A DNA stretch of 33,885 nucleotides. It comes from a virus. A model generated the notes under the pieces. The model searched no databases and was not told the origin of the DNA. It was given only the letters and a program-made list of their open reading frames with translations. Location of the stretch: the IMG/VR virus record IMGVR_UViG_3300006751_000062, positions 1 to 33,885 of that record. One strand, 5' to 3'. This document shows positions 24,301 through 33,300 of the stretch, in pieces (the stretch's first letter is position 1; every line of letters starts with the position of its first letter). Made by a program: the position numbers and the translations under genes.

Positions 24301-25012
24301 TATGATGATTGCAACCGACTTAAACAAGCTACCTAAAGCAGCGAATGTCGCAATCAAAGAGGAGGCACTACACACTTTTTTCAATAGCAAAAACAACACA
24401 TGGAAGGGCAAGCAGTACACCAATAATGACAAGGCGCGTGTCAAAGCGGTTAAAGAGTATAACGATTTTATTGTTAAGGGTAAATTTTCTTTAGCAACAG
24501 GTGTTACTGCAAAAGAGTTCCAGACGTTATACGCTGGTCTTGTAGGGGGTCGAATGTATAGCAACATACACCACAGAAGGGGTGGTACTGCAAGAGGACA
24601 CTTTGGGTCGAGTACGACAGCCATACCCGTTGACCCCTCCAAACCTTTAACTAATAAACAGAAGGAGATTATAGCAGAAGAGTTAGCAATGGCTCAACTA
24701 GGCATCAAAGACCCACTCATGCCTAGTGTTACCTACCGAGGCCGTCCACGAACCCACCCCATATCGGTAGGAGACAAAGCAGTTTACATGGCTCAATGGT
24801 CAAAGATGAGGAAACTTTTAGACAGCAAAGGCAGTAGCCCAGAGTTAGCTGCAGCCTACCAAAAGCTGTATAAGCACACGGACTTAACCAAGACCTACAG
24901 CAGCTTTGATGATCAACAGAAAGATTGGTCATTCTGGAAAGGCCAACGAAAAGGTGCTATGGATTTATTAGCCCCGTTCGGCCTCCACCCAATACCACTA
25001 CCAGACAAATAA
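21344..25012 (+). CDS. Large internal virion protein, T7 gp15-like by position
   Basis: This 1222-residue protein occupies the T7 gene 15 position. T7 gp15 (747) forms part of the core and, with gp16, a channel across the periplasm. The protein here is much longer and I recognise no enzyme domain. It is strongly charged and mostly helical by composition, with a basic start (M-P-K-K-K-R) and Ala-rich helices at 45-105. Acidic runs occur near 630 (P-E-E-E-E-Q). Around 1070 there is a His/Arg/Gly-rich stretch (H-H-R-R-G-G-T-A-R-G-H). I see no cysteine in the whole chain. It overlaps gp14 by eight bases and the next gene starts four bases after its stop. Confidence 0.8.
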   Translation: MPKKKRIVPNLDEIGVVRSPNQSNANRYNIVGAAGPPVGPDPIAHLANSLSRFNKNLGQASAGLRQASEAAAMDKIPELLAGVDDAAANISKTLGKKGLSNFLNPATPSAATSAVGSYSGRRDVANIMNSVEFATYAQEEMDGEGDYKQKLHDFVVGQLPNRDTGNKTTSRQWKRGYDPTVLDQLEQKLQPYEAKKKLREFAEAREGFLVEGQEMLKDVINARQSPEGFNAVDSFVSYYESLRHSYVTTPQSGITLRGDFISKVIKPIFEEALNNPDTDLDALGETFEALMKSRRKTDNGSTLLFGSEATVQTDWFNKRVDAEHAQPSLTTRRNAADQTELWETIGKPLVNGWDFIQQEHSDFLSKEQIVSLSDLEGQPDKFNKLVHLLAKGGDLKHDPAVFKRVGGLQRASLLEQMTDLYKSLAKTEIDTDAIVVKARVREALGNNFTYQGMTEDIAANMSSWLKSGKPIADIRQDMAAAVGKSLAKNNVNFGEREEVIGGYISNLMTERFDSSARKEASRLLLYYNHLLDNGIVPPDATKNIRNVISQSFTGEKDIDPDLRTLLGRLDKNDERSTYKASIKFGDVLNKVGQEAGGVLFTKIAASHKMRGSSNIPSEDGTWSYKRAYADKPEEEEQGAGRRVLEVMEKDYEEFMYEYLEEWATSPERVGKDLKEEWAKPTGRNAVEDKVIRAILNRKDGYLQLYNNALNPADEDEQALQISSNALGPNFMPAARSLDSMYEDNFTEFGVFLNNNEVGQGALSKLTKLKSGNTAATGFYVGEVGDSRFAKSAQLVARRDKMTSDLEGHIIGLMEDGEDISKRNVDGTAADEATANRAAIRATKAQLKAHRLKYEGVSWEDLVEGKANFNIDRGGRAVVIPVSMEDISLDSSIVFKSWEEMDKLEGLFNRWERLGTAKSVEPTSLVEKDSGLADQPQEEKPLTPDEMKRLGSFVGFVAEQTGYSLFDPEQKNLAEGLYNNMARKQRSMMIATDLNKLPKAANVAIKEEALHTFFNSKNNTWKGKQYTNNDKARVKAVKEYNDFIVKGKFSLATGVTAKEFQTLYAGLVGGRMYSNIHHRRGGTARGHFGSSTTAIPVDPSKPLTNKQKEIIAEELAMAQLGIKDPLMPSVTYRGRPRTHPISVGDKAVYMAQWSKMRKLLDSKGSSPELAAAYQKLYKHTDLTKTYSSFDDQQKDWSFWKGQRKGAMDLLAPFGLHPIPLPDK

Positions 25013-25016
25013 TTAT

Positions 25017-28000
25017 ATGCCTATAGGACAAGGACAATTTAGCGGTTCCACCCAACTCAAGTCGGAAGGTCAGCAACTACTCGATGGTTACAACAACCTA
25101 CAAGCTCGCTACCACTCCAACCATCTTGAGCAACTAAGGTTAAACCAAGAGGGAGCCATAAAGCAGCTTGGGATGTCTGCATTAAGAGGTGGTCAGGAAG
25201 GCGTAAAGAACATAGTTAATCTGATTCCAGACCTTACGGGCTTCAATAAGTGGACAACCTTTGAAGGTATATCCCCACGGGAAGGTTTCCTTAACCAAGC
25301 TGTTGAAGGTATAGCGACTTTTGCCACAGCATGGCCTGCGGGTGGGCCTGTAGCAAAAGGTCTGGTAAAGGTGGCCAAGGCTGCTAAGGGGGCTAAAGGA
25401 GCTAAAGCAGCTACAACAGGTTTCAAACCGAGACTAACCAAAAAAGAATACTATAAGCAACAAGCAGGGATGGGCTTACTAAAGGGAGGTGTGGCTGACT
25501 TTGCTGCCTTCGATGCCAACGACAGCCTTGTACTTCACCTTCTTAATGCACACCCCGATATGCATGATGCCTATGCGGAAATCACAGGCAAAGAAGGATG
25601 GCAGAATATGTCCCGTGCAGAACTTGTTAAGGCTACTCAAGGTCTAGGTTCGTTCTCTATGGAGCGTATGGCTAAGAACTGGGGAGGCAGAGGGGCCAAC
25701 GTAGCAGAGGGAGCGATCATAGGTGCTTTCCTTAATGTCTTTTGGGGAGCAGCCAAACTGAAATGGGACAGCGATGCTGCATTAGGTGGAACAACCGATT
25801 CACTAACTAAAGGTGCTATTGAGGGGACAGATGAGGCCATCAAGAGAGGTGTCGATAAGACCGAGAAGGACGGCATCGTAGTCATAAATAAGAGCGAGAA
25901 GGAACTGCAGGAGGAGACAGCCTTCCGTCACACACGCATGGCTAAAGAGGGGGAGGTTACCCCTGAACAGTTGGCTAAGTTAAAAGAAGATGACGCTGCT
26001 CTGGCAGAGGCTTCAGCCGACTATGCCGCTACAGCAGATGATCTCAGAGATAGGACTCCCCATGCAGAGATCGACGAAGATGAAGCTCTGGCTCCCAAGG
26101 ATTGGGATCGGATGGATGAACAGAAAGCCTATGGTGATCTGGAGAATGTTATACCTGACGAGGCTTGGGAGAAGGGTAGGGTAAAACACAGCGAAGAATT
26201 TAAGCCTACTGTCGAGTATGTTGAGGGTGATCTCCCTGCAATCTCCTCAACTGTCAACGGCGCAGACGATGCCCTCATTAAGATCAACCGACAAGCCCTT
26301 GCAGATGAGTGGGCCAAGGAGGGAACCACAGTACTGGAGCGTAAGTATTCCAAGGGTGCATTCAACAATGTAGATGAACTGGAGGCGTTCGCTCTGGCAA
26401 GAGAAGCCGCACAGATTAAGTACTCCAAGCTACAGAGAGAGTCTCACGCTGGTTACCAGAACCGTATCGACAGGGCTGCTGCCAATACCATGAAGCGTAA
26501 AGGTCTTGGTAACTTCTGGCTGTATGAGCAGGACGCCCTCAAGGGGATGAAACAGTTCCAGATGGATGAAGACATTCTGATGGGTAAACTGTTTAAGAAC
26601 CCAGAGGACATGAAGAAGCTCCTCAACGATCTTGTGAAGTCCCGCAAGGGTCAGGGTAAAGACCTCAACAAGATGTTCATCAAGGCGCAGGAGATGATCA
26701 ATCTAGACTCCACCATGACCTCTGGTGGGCAGAAGTATTTCTCCGCTAGGCTGATGCAGTTCATGATGAGAAGCATGAGGAAAGGTCTTGGGGATAAAGC
26801 CTCCAAAGACCCTATATCTGATCAGCTTGCCAAAGCCCTTCAATGGACTGCTGACCATGAGAGCCGCCTCTCTGCTGCTGACTTTGTACAGCAATCAACA
26901 ATGAACAACATTGATGAGATAGCCACAGCTAGAGGGTTGTCCCCGCAGGGTGTGGCTGAACGCTTGCGAAAGGGTAGGGGAGACTACAAAGAACTCTTCC
27001 CTGAAATTAAGTCTAAAACTAAGAGTGTTGACACAGCCCTCAAGGAGGATGCTGCAGTAATGAAAGAGATGTATATAAGGACATGGGCTTACCGCTTAGA
27101 CCAAGTGGTATCCATGCGTCAGATAGAACAACTCTCTTCTGAAATCGTTGAGGGGGGAGGCCTAAAGAACCTGACTCCAGCGCAAGGAGCCAAGTTTGCT
27201 GCACAGATAGAACTGCTGGAGGCCAAGCTACGATCCTTCCGAGACCTAGCAACAGGTCAGGGCCGCGCTCTGGCAGCTAACAAGGCAGTCAAGGAGGTAG
27301 GCCTTGGGGGTAGTGAGCAGATATACGATGAGATCGTCAACAAGGCTGGAGGACTCAAGGGTCTGGCCGAGCTTGCTAGTCGCATAGATGCCATTAAAAA
27401 TGGTAACAAAGGTAACCCAGCAGCGGCTGCGGCGGCAGCACAAGGACTCCTCAACAAGTCAGTCACAGGCATTGACGTTCACAATGAGTATTGGCTCAAC
27501 TCAGTTCTCTCTGGTGCGCGTACCCAAGTGGTCAATACCATAGGTACAGCCCTCCACGCTGCGTATAAACCTATGGAAGGCCTGCTTGGGGCAGTCGGTG
27601 GGGATGCTGCAGCTAAACGAGTCTTCATCAAACAGGCTGTCTATTCTGCCAACCTACTCTTTGAAACCATTAAGACAGTAGGAGCTTTGGGCCTCAACAA
27701 AGGTAGTAAGGTTTTAGGTGCTATCGACCATGATGCCTACATGAAGAAGAGGGGTCAGATTTTCTCTGAAGGAGGAGACGGTGCTGCTGTGGTAGCAGGA
27801 GGTCGTAAGTCCATGAGGTCAGGTAAGGCCACCCTTGAATCCCGTAGTGAAATCTTTGACGTCACCCCTACTAAAGCAATCAGCGGTGACCTTCTGGGCG
27901 ACTCTAGTGGCAAGTGGGCCAAGGATGCTTTAGACTATATAGGGGATATAGTACGTGTTCCTAGTCGGTTCATGATTACGACTGACGAGATTTTCAAGCA

Positions 28001-29702
28001 GATACAGTTTAGGTCAATGTCTATGGCCAAGCTAACAGGAGAAGCTCTGGAGAATTTACCTAAAGCCCACCACACCACAGACCATATATCAGACTATGTG
28101 TCCAAGCGTTTCCAAGGCATGGTCAGGTCTAACGGTGCTAGGTTTACCCCTGACATCGTCAAGGATGAAGCCTATAGGAACTACTTCCAAGCAGTCGCCA
28201 AGGCCGAGAACAATGGTACTCCACTTCCTGCTGAATTTCAGAACAAGAAGCAGTACATAGATCAGTACATTAATGACAACTATACAGCCCACGCTGACAA
28301 GGGTGAGCTATCTGACTTTGCTATGGATTGGGCAGAGGACACCACCTATACCAGAGCCTTAGATGCTGATCTCACAGAACTTCAAGGGAAGCATAACCTC
28401 CTTTTAGGCGAAGAAAGCGCACACAAAAACTTTCAAGACATGGTGAGTAAGCACTCTTGGATGCGTGTGGTTGCACCCTTCATTAGAACACCCATCAATC
28501 TTCTTAAGTTTCCTCTGCAGAGAATGCCTGTTGGCTATACCAGAGAGCTTACCGAGAAGACCCGCTTCCTTAAGAAGACTCATTTGAGGTATCAAGCTGA
28601 TATGCTTAGTGGTGACCCAGTACGAAAAGCACAGGCCATAGGAAGGATGAGGGCTGGGAAGCTCATGTACACCGGCATTGCAGCTTTAGCCGCTATGGAT
28701 ATGGTCACAGGCCAAGGCCCAACTGATCCCGCCAAACGCAGAGCCTTGATGGCAACAGGTTGGAGACCCTATTCAGTTAAGGTAGGCACACGCTGGATTA
28801 GCTATGCAAGACTAGACCCCTTCTCGACAGTAATCGGGCTTGCTGCTGACACCTCAGAGTTCCTAAAAGAAGCTGGTAGAGACGGTTCCTTAGACCAAGA
28901 CTTTGGTATGCCTCTAGCACTCGCTGGGATGTTTGCGCTGTCAAATAATATAGCCAACAAGAGCTATCTATCGGGAATGAGCCGTATACTTAACACTCTA
29001 ATAGACCCTGAAGGAGGAGGGCAGTTTGAGCAGTACGTACAAAAACAAGGAGCCTCTTATATCCCCAAGGCCATATCACAGTTTACCGTGCTGACAGATG
29101 ACGGCTACATGAAGAAAACCTATGGTCTTCTGGAGGCAATGAAGAGAGAGATACCCCTGCTGTCTGGAAGCATTGAGCCTATGCGTAATTACTTGGGGGA
29201 TAAAATGGACTATATAGACCCAAGTCTACTCAGTAGGGTTACCTCCATCTTCAATCCATTCCTGTCCTCCAAGTATAAACACGACACCATACTGGATAGG
29301 CTGGCTGACATGAACTACGGGTTCCAAGCACCTGAAGCTAAGATAAGAGGTAAGTCCTTCTTGGACATGAGGAAGTTCAAAGATGAACAGGGGCGGTCAG
29401 CTTATGATTACTACCAAGAGAGGGTCGGTAAGATAGTGTTGGGCGGTAAGACTCTAAGGGAACGCCTTGAAGATTACCTCAACTCCAAGCACTATTTAAA
29501 CGCTACTAAGTTTGAACAAAGAGAGGGATTTGAGTCTCTAGGTGGAGACCCAAGGGTTAAAGCGGTAAAATCAATAACCGATTCCTACAGGAGAAAAGCC
29601 AAGAGAGAGGCTCTGGCGAAGTACCCTGAACTACAGGCCACCATTAAGGCTTATGAACAGCAATACTCTGACACCATGAAGGAAATCTTTTCCTCACGTT
29701 AA
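25017..29702 (+). CDS. Largest internal virion protein, T7 gp16-like by position
   Basis: This 1561-residue protein takes the place of T7 gp16 (1318), which crosses the inner membrane and helps pull DNA in. Helical hydrophobic stretches are visible: around 90-110 (A-V-E-G-I-A-T-F-A-T-A-W), an Ala/Lys/Gly repeat at 120-140 (K-A-A-K-G-A-K-G-A-K-A-A), 230-248 and about 1225-1240 (T-G-I-A-A-L-A-A-M). A run of seven alanines lies near 802. The segments N-E-Y-W-L-N-S-V-L-S-G and G-W-R-P-Y-S-V-K-V-G resemble conserved parts of phage internal virion proteins. I do not see the lytic transglycosylase domain that T7 gp16 has at its N-terminus. I see no cysteine. Its start has no ribosome-binding site. 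Confidence 0.8.
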   Translation: MPIGQGQFSGSTQLKSEGQQLLDGYNNLQARYHSNHLEQLRLNQEGAIKQLGMSALRGGQEGVKNIVNLIPDLTGFNKWTTFEGISPREGFLNQAVEGIATFATAWPAGGPVAKGLVKVAKAAKGAKGAKAATTGFKPRLTKKEYYKQQAGMGLLKGGVADFAAFDANDSLVLHLLNAHPDMHDAYAEITGKEGWQNMSRAELVKATQGLGSFSMERMAKNWGGRGANVAEGAIIGAFLNVFWGAAKLKWDSDAALGGTTDSLTKGAIEGTDEAIKRGVDKTEKDGIVVINKSEKELQEETAFRHTRMAKEGEVTPEQLAKLKEDDAALAEASADYAATADDLRDRTPHAEIDEDEALAPKDWDRMDEQKAYGDLENVIPDEAWEKGRVKHSEEFKPTVEYVEGDLPAISSTVNGADDALIKINRQALADEWAKEGTTVLERKYSKGAFNNVDELEAFALAREAAQIKYSKLQRESHAGYQNRIDRAAANTMKRKGLGNFWLYEQDALKGMKQFQMDEDILMGKLFKNPEDMKKLLNDLVKSRKGQGKDLNKMFIKAQEMINLDSTMTSGGQKYFSARLMQFMMRSMRKGLGDKASKDPISDQLAKALQWTADHESRLSAADFVQQSTMNNIDEIATARGLSPQGVAERLRKGRGDYKELFPEIKSKTKSVDTALKEDAAVMKEMYIRTWAYRLDQVVSMRQIEQLSSEIVEGGGLKNLTPAQGAKFAAQIELLEAKLRSFRDLATGQGRALAANKAVKEVGLGGSEQIYDEIVNKAGGLKGLAELASRIDAIKNGNKGNPAAAAAAAQGLLNKSVTGIDVHNEYWLNSVLSGARTQVVNTIGTALHAAYKPMEGLLGAVGGDAAAKRVFIKQAVYSANLLFETIKTVGALGLNKGSKVLGAIDHDAYMKKRGQIFSEGGDGAAVVAGGRKSMRSGKATLESRSEIFDVTPTKAISGDLLGDSSGKWAKDALDYIGDIVRVPSRFMITTDEIFKQIQFRSMSMAKLTGEALENLPKAHHTTDHISDYVSKRFQGMVRSNGARFTPDIVKDEAYRNYFQAVAKAENNGTPLPAEFQNKKQYIDQYINDNYTAHADKGELSDFAMDWAEDTTYTRALDADLTELQGKHNLLLGEESAHKNFQDMVSKHSWMRVVAPFIRTPINLLKFPLQRMPVGYTRELTEKTRFLKKTHLRYQADMLSGDPVRKAQAIGRMRAGKLMYTGIAALAAMDMVTGQGPTDPAKRRALMATGWRPYSVKVGTRWISYARLDPFSTVIGLAADTSEFLKEAGRDGSLDQDFGMPLALAGMFALSNNIANKSYLSGMSRILNTLIDPEGGGQFEQYVQKQGASYIPKAISQFTVLTDDGYMKKTYGLLEAMKREIPLLSGSIEPMRNYLGDKMDYIDPSLLSRVTSIFNPFLSSKYKHDTILDRLADMNYGFQAPEAKIRGKSFLDMRKFKDEQGRSAYDYYQERVGKIVLGGKTLRERLEDYLNSKHYLNATKFEQREGFESLGGDPRVKAVKSITDSYRRKAKREALAKYPELQATIKAYEQQYSDTMKEIFSSR

Positions 29703-29705
29703 CCG

Positions 29706-30380
29706 ATGGCTTTCTCACGCTACTATGCCACGGAAGATACCCCTATTAATTCAGGGGTACTTACTCATACTATATCTAATCCCAGCAATACTAATTTTGG
29801 GTATCTTGCTGACACTCATCTGGAGCTATATGTGTCTAAGTCAGACGAGAGTATGTCGGCGTTTCAGGCAGACGTAGCCGCAGGGTATGCTGATAAGTAT
29901 AACCTCAACAACGACTTCACTCTGGAAGGGAGTACGATAACCATAACGGGGCTGGCCACGGACAAACGATACCGCCTGTTCCTCAAGAGGGTGACCCCCA
30001 AGCTCACTCATTACGTGGACTTTCAGGCAGGGTCTCCCCTAACAGAGGCTGACCTTGACAACAGCAACAAGTATAGCTTATTTAGAGAGCAGGAGATTGA
30101 GGATGATCTCGCTGACGCCAGAGCGGATATACTGGCCCTGCCAGATCAACTCTCAGATGATGTCTCGCGGCTCAGAACGGCGTTTACAACGGTGATTAGT
30201 GGGGGAAATAGTGAGTACGACATTACACATAACTTGGGGTATCACCCCGTCGTACAGGTGTTTGAGGGGAATAGCTTGCCGAGCAATCAACTGGACTGTG
30301 TAGTGACACACGTTAGTACAGCAGTAACTCGGTTGACCTTTGCGGGGAGTGCAGTAACAGCAACAGCAGAATTTAGATAA
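29706..30380 (+). CDS. Short tail fibre adaptor, T7 gp17 N-terminal domain-like
   Basis: This 224-residue protein resembles the N-terminal, tail-attaching domain of T7 gp17 (T-F-L-K-R-x-T and Y-V-D-F-Q-A-G-S-P-L-T-E-A-D-L-D motifs). The motif ending at about 120 is very typical of podovirus fibre adaptors. A short coiled-coil-like segment (E-Q-E-I-E-D-D-L-A-D-A-R-A-D-I) follows at 125-155. The last 60 residues form a small beta domain with I-T-H-N-L-G-Y-H-P-V-V-Q-V, seen in many phage receptor-binding proteins. T7 gp17 is a single protein; here the attachment part is separate from the fibre encoded next. It starts four bases after the preceding stop. Confidence 0.88.
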   Translation: MAFSRYYATEDTPINSGVLTHTISNPSNTNFGYLADTHLELYVSKSDESMSAFQADVAAGYADKYNLNNDFTLEGSTITITGLATDKRYRLFLKRVTPKLTHYVDFQAGSPLTEADLDNSNKYSLFREQEIEDDLADARADILALPDQLSDDVSRLRTAFTTVISGGNSEYDITHNLGYHPVVQVFEGNSLPSNQLDCVVTHVSTAVTRLTFAGSAVTATAEFR

Positions 30381-30381
30381 A

Positions 30382-33300
30382 ATGGCAGAAAAGAAAGTAT
30401 TCACAGGGTATAACTTTCAGGGTGGGGGCCAAGCAAAGAACCTCCGACTTGAATCTCGTACAGACGATCCTACCAATGTTGGTAAGGGCCACCTCTACTT
30501 TAACACCACTTCAGGTAAACCGAAGGTCGCCACAGTTGATGCTGGAACCGAAACATATGCCACCCTCCTTACGACAGACTCAGCCATTGAGGCTTCCCAG
30601 CTTGATCTTACCAATGTAGATGCAGTCACATTAGATGGTAAGGACTCCTCTACTACTGCTGTTGCCGATAAGATTCCAATTTACGGAGACAACGGCATAC
30701 TCCTAGTAGGCGACCCAACGGCAGACGGTCATGCGGCGAATAAGGGGTGGGTGGATACACAGGTGGCAAATCTGGTGGATTCTTCTCCCGAAGCGTTGGA
30801 CACGCTGAACGAACTGGCGACTGCGCTGGGGGATGATGCGGCGTTCTCCACCACGATAACCACATCGTTAAGCAACCGCTTACGGTTTGATGCAGCACAA
30901 ACGCTTACGAGTGGGGAGAAAACGCAGGGGCAGAGCAACCTTGGCCTTGGATCGGTGGCAACCCTCTCGGCTATTGGAGCTTCGGAGATCACGGACGGAT
31001 CGGTAGACACGGCAGAGTTAGCCGACAATGCCGTTGATGCCGACAAGCTGGATGATTCCGCTTCGTTCACAATGGCGGGGCTGACTACTGATTCGTTGTC
31101 AGTCGGTGATTACAGCGGAGCATCACCCGCATTAACTTTCAAAGCATCCCAAAACGGGACAGCCCGTATAAATTTCTACGATAACAATAACACAGAAGGG
31201 GGCAGCTTGCGAGTTGTCGGTGAGCAGGGTGGCAGTCGGATGAATTTTGCGAACCGATGGAATACGGATAGTGATTCCGTAACCTTCGATCTGGAAAACA
31301 AGAAAGTCGGCATAGGCGCAGACGCAACCTCACCCAGCGGAACCCTGCACGTTTCCACGGCGAGGTATGGGAGTGAGTTGATTGCTGGCACGTTTTCTTT
31401 GGATAATATAACCATAACTGCTGGAAACAATAACGGTTATTGGTACTGTAGCACGGGCTGGGATGTTGGATCAACTACGGCGGGGGTTGCAACACAAACT
31501 ACAGGGTCAAACGGCGCACCCCTTAGGACTAGCGATGGCTTCTTAACCGCAGGAAGGGCTTACACCTATTCGTTTGATTACGTCAAGACCGATGGATATT
31601 CTATCAAGTTTACACGGCATACTGGTTCGGCCTATGTGACCATTGCCGAGCTTACGGGTTCTTCAGGCACAGCTACGGGAACTTTTGATGCATCGGCTAC
31701 CAACGGGAAACTTTACTGGGAGGTAGTCTCTGGCTGGAAAGGAACAATATCAAATGTTTCCATCAAGGAAGATCACCACTCCACCAATGGAACTGTTTCA
31801 ATTAACTCTGGGTCAGACGATCTGGTTGTAGCTAACAGCGATCACGGTGGTATAACCCTGTTAAATCCAGTTAACAAGAAGGGTACTATATTCTTTGCCG
31901 ATAAAGATGACAACGATGTTGGTTCCATCAAATACAACCACGCCGATAACAGCCTAGCGTTTCACACAAATGGAGCAACGGCATCCCTAGAGTTAGACTC
32001 TGGCGAGAACGTCAAGATTCCGACAGGTGGACTTGGGGTTGGGCGAGCAGCGTCAACAGCCCCCTTGGAGATTAAGAGTAATTCAGTAAGTGCATCTGGT
32101 TCTGGTATTATCATTCAGAGCAATTCTGGAACTCACCCGATTGTAAAGTTTGGTGAGAAATCTACCGAAGGAGGACGACTCCATTTAGCAGACGAAGGGG
32201 TTGATAAGATCAGTTTTTATTCTGACGGCACTACCAATTTCATAAACGCTGGCAACGTGGCGATTGGTGCGACGAGTACAACTAATAAGCTATTAGTAAA
32301 CGATGCCAATGCCAACTCCACTTGGAACTCTGTTCATATTACAAACACCAACACGGTTGGGGCAGGGTTAACACTTGCAGCGAGTACTGGAGAGCAATGG
32401 TCTATAATTTCACAAGGTTCTAGTGGTGGTGGTGGACGATATAATTTAGGGTTTCACCAGACCACATCTAACGGCCCAGACGGAACGGGCTATAAACTTG
32501 TATTAGATAGCGATGGTTCACTTAACCAACAGGGCAATGGCATAGTAAACAGCGCATCGATCCAAGGGCTTCAGGACGGGGCTTGTTACGACTTTGATGG
32601 GACTAGCGGCGGCATAAAACTGGAGAGCATGGCCAATGTTGGAACAAGTGACTTAACTGTTTCGGCGTGGATAAAAACCACACAATCTGGCGAGGGAACA
32701 ATCTATCGTAATGGCTACACCACGCCTTATATTGTATGCGGCATCAACAGCACGAAGATGCGAGCCTCAATACATGATGGTTGGGCATCAGCAAACGATG
32801 AGAACGATAATGGGCCAGTAGTCAACGATGGGAATTGGCATCATTGCGTTTGGGTTCTTGATAGATCGGACAAGTTTATTTTCTACAAGGATGGAGTCAG
32901 GACTGATGGCAACAGTATAAGTAGTGCTACCGCAAGCATAGGTACTGACGCTTATCACGCAATTGGCAAACGCCCACCCTCTGATTCTGGAACGGGAGGT
33001 TCGCTGTATTTTGATGGCCAACTCCGAGACGTAAAAATCTTCCACTCAAAGCTGGAGGATGCAGACGTTCGCAAATTATATAGCGGCGAGAACCCGAAGA
33101 AGAATCTTAATGTTGATCTGTTGGCTGGGGATGGATCGTTTGACTCCGATTCGGGGTGGACGGTTCTTAACACGGGATGGTCACACGGAAGTGGGGTATA
33201 TTCGGTCAATGGATCACAAACGCAGACTTCACATTTACGCAGAACCGCTGCACCTTACGCTGAAGGAGATTTTATCCGTGTCACATTTGATGTAACAGCA

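Noticed and set aside
15459-28219. GGTACTCCA, the end of the 23-bp repeat, recurring near 15459 and 28211
   Set aside because: Both are within coding sequence, only nine bases match, and the rest of the repeat is absent, so chance is sufficient.
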